NCBI GenBank assembly: GCA_003116995.1
Contig: BDSL01000147.1
Coordinates: 1-64,000 of the forward strand
Reading direction: 5' to 3'
Origin: Yamagishiella unicocca
Lineage: Eukaryota; Chlorophyta; Chlorophyceae; Chlamydomonadales; Volvocaceae
Length of the DNA stretch: 64,000 nt
The notes beneath the pieces were generated by a model. That model searched no databases. It had not been told where the DNA came from and saw only the letters and a list, made by a program, of their open reading frames with translations. The position numbers were made by a program, and so were the translations under genes. How positions within the stretch are numbered: the first letter of the stretch is position 1; each line of letters starts with the position of its first letter. Shown here piece by piece: positions 59,309-64,000 of the stretch.

Positions 59309-60718
59309 GTCTGAGTTTCCCTTGGTAGGGCGGGGTCAACCTGCCTCAGTAAAAAATATACATTGTATAACTCTATTCGTTTTCAGCGCCGAAATGATAC
59401 GGGTCGTGTTTGGCTGCGCAAGTGGCAAACTCATCATGGCCGATGTCGGCCCTGTAAGACCTTCCCAGGTACCCACACTTTGCATTACTACATTGTTTGC
59501 ATCTGGGCATGCGCAACGTAACTGTAATTAACCAGTCCGTTATACACAAAGCCTTCTGACCCTGTCCTTGATTTTCCCGCCTATTAGACCAAGCATCAGT
59601 GCCTACCTGCTTACGCTCCCCGACGGTCATTCACCGCATAAAGAACTTTATGCCAATAGCGTAGCCGCAATCAGCTATGTTTTCAACACTACTGCCGCCC
59701 GAAGGGGCAAAGACTGTTTGGGAGGACCGCTGCATCCTTGGTGGGCATGAAATGAATCACTTCGATGGTCATCACAGCTCTTGCGACGTAATGGAGGCTT
59801 GACCTCATGCATCCGGTTTCCTTCTTTGCCCATGCAGTTCACTTGGACAATGCACAGGACGTATCGGGGGCGGTGAGCATCCAAAACTCTCGTGCTAGCT
59901 CTCGTGCTAGGAACTCATGCGAACCGATGCAGCCGGATCTGATGGCGTGAAGCAGGAGCCCACTTTTCCAACCCTCTCGTTCAGGCCAAGCTTATGCCGA
60001 GCGTGCTGCTCGCCGATGAGTTGCCAGCTGAGCTGGTACCGCAGCGGGCGGCAGTGTATCCTCCCGGTGAGAGCTGTTACGGCCGCTCGCCGCCCTCTTG
60101 AGTAGAAAGATAGGGGCGCCCGCCGGGATTGGGTACACGGACGTAACGCGTGTATCTCAGTGAAGCCTGACATGACACGAGCAGATTAGTTCCTCAGGCA
60201 GCCCCACTATCAGCTCAGCCGTCCACGCTCGGTTCAGGGAATCAGTGTGCTGGCTGCACGCCTTGTCCACTTCTACAATCTTGCAGTAAAGTACGGCATC
60301 CGCCGCTAGCGTCCTGGCATGTGCTTGTTGCTCGCGCGCCCGGACAGCAGTCGTGTTTGTAAAGACGTCGGCACCCGGCCGACCTCCAATCGCCCAATTG
60401 GTCTCCAACCGCGCCATCCGCGCCCCGTGCAGACGCCGTCGGCGATGGTGGTGAGGACGGTGGCGGAAGGTGCGAGCAGCGCCAAGGGCCGTCCAGGGTG
60501 CCGTACATGATGTCGCACTAATCAATTCCTTACGGCGGGTCCGCGGCCAGTACGATATGTGTGCAGTGGGCGCAGTGATTTGGGCCAGGGAGGTAGCCCA
60601 TACCTGCCTAGTCCCGCCTGCTGGGTGATGATAGGGTGCGCAGCTCATGGCGGAGACTTCGTCTGGATGCCACTTTGCACTCCTCAGTACCCGCCCGAAC
60701 CCCGTCTCTCCAACCCAG
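59309..60718. other. Divergent promoter region and unresolved 5' part of Aladin
   Basis: UTP21 starts leftwards at 59308 and Aladin runs rightwards, so a shared promoter is likely. Possible Aladin 5' exons: a frame ending ADVGPVRPSQ before a GTACCC donor (59470), and MPSVLLADELPAEL... before a GTGAGA donor (60067). Phases could not be joined with certainty. A 163-codon minus frame at 60157-60648 has no recognised family. Confidence 0.45.
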
Positions 60719-63378
60719 GGCCTCCCTGCTCGAGCGGCTAGCGAGCCACTTACAGGCGGCGGTGTCTCCCCTGGCGCTGGGAGCCCCGCTGGCGTTCGTG
60801 TGGAGCAAGTGGGTTGGGTCGGGCGGCGGGGAGGGCACAGGCGATGGTGTAGAAAGTTGATAGGGTTGCGGTAGGCTGGGGAGAGCAGGGGGCAAGGTTA
60901 TGGCAGGTTGCGGGTCCTTAGTGCCCCGGGACTTCCTGGGCGGGGAGATGCCAACGGCTGGCCTGGGCTGGCCCCTGCTTTCTCTCTCACTCTTCTCCGG
61001 GCTCCAGCTGCACCTCTTGGTTTCATCTCCCCCTGCTCGTGCACGTGGTCCGCAGCTTCCTATCCGGCTGCCAGCCTCGCGCCGCCGCTCCGCCCCTGGA
61101 GTGGCACCCCCGCCACAACATGCTCGCGGCCGCGGATGCACGCGGGCGGGTGCAGGTGGTGGACCTGGGTCCCAGCGTGAGGCCACCAGCCAACGGCGGG
61201 GGGCGGTCGGAGCTGCTGGCTGCGGGGCCGGGCTCGATTAAGGTGGTGCTGGATCATGAAGCACTGCACCATCAGGTGGGGACCGGGCAGGAAGGGGCAT
61301 GAATGGTGTCAGAGCCATGTGGGTCAGCCGAGTAGAGGCATGGCGCGGAGGGGCCGAGAGTGGATTGGAAGCTGCGGCCGGCAAATGGAAGAGTTTGCGA
61401 CAACCAGACCGATCCATCTGGAAATACCCAGCTAGGACCCCTAACGAGCCCTCCCTTCATTTAGACCTCCTTCACCTACCTCCTCGCGCAACATGCCGAG
61501 CTCCTTCGCTCCTCACCAAGTACCCGCCTCTCCGGCGCGCCGGTGCCCCCTGCCCAGGCGCTCAGCCTGGGCTGGTGCCCCACCTCGCCGGGGCTACTCG
61601 CCGTGGGGGCAGCAGGCGCTGTGGGACTGTGGGCGGTGTCGGGAGAGGGCCGACCGCCCCTGACGGCGGCAGGCAGGTCGTCGGGCCCCTGGCTGCGGCT
61701 GCTGCGGACACGTGTGGCGGGCGCGAGGTGGGACCGGGTTGGGTGCTGCCCGCGGGGCCTGCAGCATCATTGCCTGCCACGCAGGGTCGCCACTGACGGG
61801 CACAGAGGCATGGGGTTCGCGCCGTCATCGCCCCCTTCCTGGTGCACGTGTGAGGGCTGTCATTCTCCCGCCCTACTCGACGCAACTGGGAGGCCAACCG
61901 AAGCATGTCGTAGATGTGCTGGACCCCTGGCGCGGGGCCAGAGCGCCGGACGCTGCTGTGTGCCCATCGGTGTTGCTGGTGTGTCCGGACCGGCCTGCTC
62001 CGACCGCGAAGCTTCGCCCCTCTGTGTGCCGCCCACGACATCGCTGTCCCGCTTCCGCCCCACTGCTCCACCTCCGCAGGGTGACCAGCCTCAGCTGGAG
62101 CCCGGACGGCCGGCTGCTGGCGGCGGCATCGCCCAACCAGGCGGGGCTGCAGGTGCATGCAGCGGGGGCGGCAGGGCGAGCGGTGCAGTGGTAGCAGTGG
62201 TCAGAGGTTAGGGTCTGGCAGGCTGGCGGGAGTAGCCCTGAGGGACAGGGAGTAGCCCTGAGGGATGTCCTTTGAAGCGAGGAATGGGTGGGCAAGGAAG
62301 GATTGGGCAGTGCTTGTAGGAATGAGTGGATGAGGAAGGATAAGAGAAGGGCAGCTGTCTCCCGACCCGGCTGAGGCACCCGCTCCTCTTTCACGCACCG
62401 CGTCCCCTCGACCCAGGTGTGGGATGTGGCAAGCGGGACGTCCACGCCGGTCAGCGCCGGTCCCGCAGCCTTTGACACCGTGCGCTGGTCGCCCTGCGGC
62501 AACTACGTGTTTGCGGGTGGGTGCGCGAGCAGGCGTGCAGGCGCACGCCGGGAACGGGGAGGGTCAAGCGAGGGATGCTACAGCGTACGCTAGCCCCTGA
62601 CGTTATGCATGGCTCATGGTAGCGAGAACCACCTGTGACTCCGCTCTGCTCACCCTCCTGAACCTGGAAACACGCTCCCTGCTTGCGGCCTTCTCCTCTC
62701 CGCCCGTGGCGCGCCGCTCCCCGCAGCGGGGACCGGAAGCCGCCACTTTTACATCTTTGAGACGCAGCGCTGGCGGTGGGCCCGCTGGCAGACTGCCAGC
62801 AGCTCCACGTCCTGCGGCGGATCAGTGGGCGGAGCGGGCGGCCCCACGTCAGTGGTGGCTGCAGTTTGGGCGCCGGCCGTCACCGGCCGCAACCCAATCC
62901 TGCTGGCGGCGCTGTCCGGCCAGGCATACTTGATTGCCGTACACTTGGTCGACGCGCCGCCGGGCCTCACCGCCCAGCTGCTTCCCGTCGCTCTGCCGGA
63001 GCTGCACCGGGGGGCGCGGACAGGAGCTGCGAGGTGGGCTAGCTGGCTAGCTACCGGCCACTTGTACCTTGACCGGATGGGCAACTTGTAGCTGGGCACC
63101 CGTGGCCTGATGATCCCCCCGGCAGGGCGGCCAGCATCGAGACGAGCATTGTTGCTGCCAGCATGCATGGCTTGTGCAGAGCACGGTTGACAACCCATAT
63201 ATCGCTTTAAGGTTGGCATATGTTGCCCCGTTTGCCCACTTGTGCTGCCATCAGGCCTGAAGCTGGCGATGGCCCCGCGGGGCTCTCTGCCTCCGCGGAT
63301 GCTGCCAGCATCGTTGACCTGGCCTGGGATCCGCGTGGGGAGCGGTTGGCGGTGCTGCTGGCGCCCGCACACCCGCAG
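60719..63378 (+). CDS. AAAS: Aladin (AAAS), WD40 nucleoporin, 5' and 3' incomplete
   Basis: Scaffold-associated nucleoporin with a WD40 propeller, at the cytoplasmic face of the nuclear pore. Exons in phase: 60719-60808 (or to 60812), 61008-61275, 61465-61727, 62080-62152, 62417-62516, 62727-63033, 63255-63378; the last donor is CAG|GTAGGG. Features: PPLEWHPRHNMLAAADARGR, ALSLGWCPTSPGLLAVG, VTSLSWSPDGRLLAAASP, QVWDVASGTSTPV, VRWSPCGNYVFAG, RHFYIFETQRW, and ASIVDLAWDPRGERLAVLL, which matches the conserved Aladin WDPxGERLAVL string. The expected C-terminal part after that blade is absent before the right edge, so the gene continues outside the window. Identification rests on the order of WD units and the GERLAVL blade. 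Confidence 0.82.
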
Positions 63379-63446
63379 GTAGGGCCAGGGGGCGTGGGGC
63401 AGGGTGGAAGCAAGTGATGGGAACTCGCAGCGTTGCGTGTACCGTA

Positions 63447-63879
63447 CCCTCGGGTATCGTCGCGCATTATACATAATTATTTAAAAATAGTGCGAAGTCG
63501 CGCAAAAACAAATAAATCCTTCAGTGGATGCGCGACTTTGGAAATTAATTGCCAGGCAGCCTGCGCGACTTCGTAAAAACTGTGAAACGCCCCCGTACTG
63601 TGCCCGTACGGTACATACACACATACATACCGTACCCAGCGGCCTACTCGAACCCACTTCCACCTAGAGATACCGAAAGACCTTCGGCGTTGGCATCATA
63701 CTAACCAATAATGTCTAAGGAGCACGGTATGTTTGGGTCAAATTTGTAGCTGCGCGACTAAAAAAATAAAAACCCTGTCACGCAGTAGTGCGCGACTCGC
63801 AAAAATAATTCCTTCCAGGGGTGCGCGACTTTGGAAATTAATTACAAAAATTTAGGGGGGCGCGACGATAGCTCGTGGG
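63447..63879. mobile_element. MITE-like non-autonomous DNA element in an Aladin intron
   Basis: A 433-bp AT-rich block in GC-rich surroundings. Imperfect terminal inverted repeats: CCCTCGGGTATCGTCGCGC at the left and, inverted, CCCACGAGCTATCGTCGCGC at the right, flanked by TA on both sides (63445-63446 and 63880-63881), which suggests a TA target-site duplication. Inside are several GCGCGAC words and a repeated segment ending GCGCGACTTTGGAAATTAATT (near 63525-63550 and 63820-63842). No ORF. It lies downstream of the last visible Aladin exon. Confidence 0.65.
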
Positions 63880-64000
63880 TACTGTATCGAGATGGGCTCT
63901 CACATCTGGGTCTGTCTGCCCTGTACGTTCGCTGCCTCACTGGAAACCCATTCTTCGCATGTCTTCCATACTGCAAACCACACGCGCACACACATGTGAC

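Overview
The window looks like a nuclear segment of a green alga, most likely of the volvocine/Chlamydomonadales kind. Its genes are split by many short GT-AG introns (about 90-550 bp) with GC-rich exons, candidate TGTAA polyadenylation signals follow several stops, and the gene set is eukaryotic. The genus cannot be fixed from sequence alone. Exon models below were read by hand; in the well-supported genes every junction keeps reading phase. No bacterial genes, CRISPR array, rRNA or tRNA was seen.

Layout. (1) 1-8166: a satellite of 28 full 287-290 bp monomers plus a partial one, open at the left window edge. (2) 8167-22852: a tandem segmental duplication with an 8,454 bp period. A 6.2 kb block (8167-14398) recurs at 16621-22852, with a 2.2 kb satellite stretch (14399-16620) between the copies. 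The block holds minisatellites, a fold-back-like inverted repeat and the 3' exons of a PAN3 gene. (3) 21513-26641: the intact PAN3 gene (minus); its last four exons lie in the right copy of the block, so the left copy carries only a truncated PAN3 fragment beside satellite. (4) 28056-34924: three minus-strand genes, CDKA (cdc2-type kinase with PSTAIRE), SNRNP27 (U4/U6.U5 tri-snRNP 27 kDa protein) and COA6 (twin CX9C-CX10C cytochrome oxidase assembly factor). (5) 35.5-36.9 kb: an unrecognised plus-strand gene; 38.2-41.9 kb: an F-box/leucine-rich-repeat gene. (6) 41.9-46.8 kb: mostly gene-poor DNA. (7) 46.8-48.9 kb: an A-type cyclin (plus). (8) 49-51.5 kb: unexplained ORFs. (9) 51546-59308: UTP21/WDR36, 20 exons, minus. 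(10) 60.7 kb to the right edge: Aladin (AAAS nucleoporin), plus, incomplete at 3', with a MITE-like insertion in its last visible intron.

The genes are housekeeping functions: mRNA deadenylation (PAN3), cell-cycle control (CDKA and a cyclin A about 16 kb apart), splicing (SNRNP27), cytochrome oxidase assembly (COA6), ubiquitin targeting (F-box), 18S rRNA processing (UTP21) and the nuclear pore (Aladin). I see no new enzymatic or defence system. The most unusual content is structural: a satellite with a recurring higher-order monomer pattern next to an apparently identical duplication that cuts a gene at a readable breakpoint.
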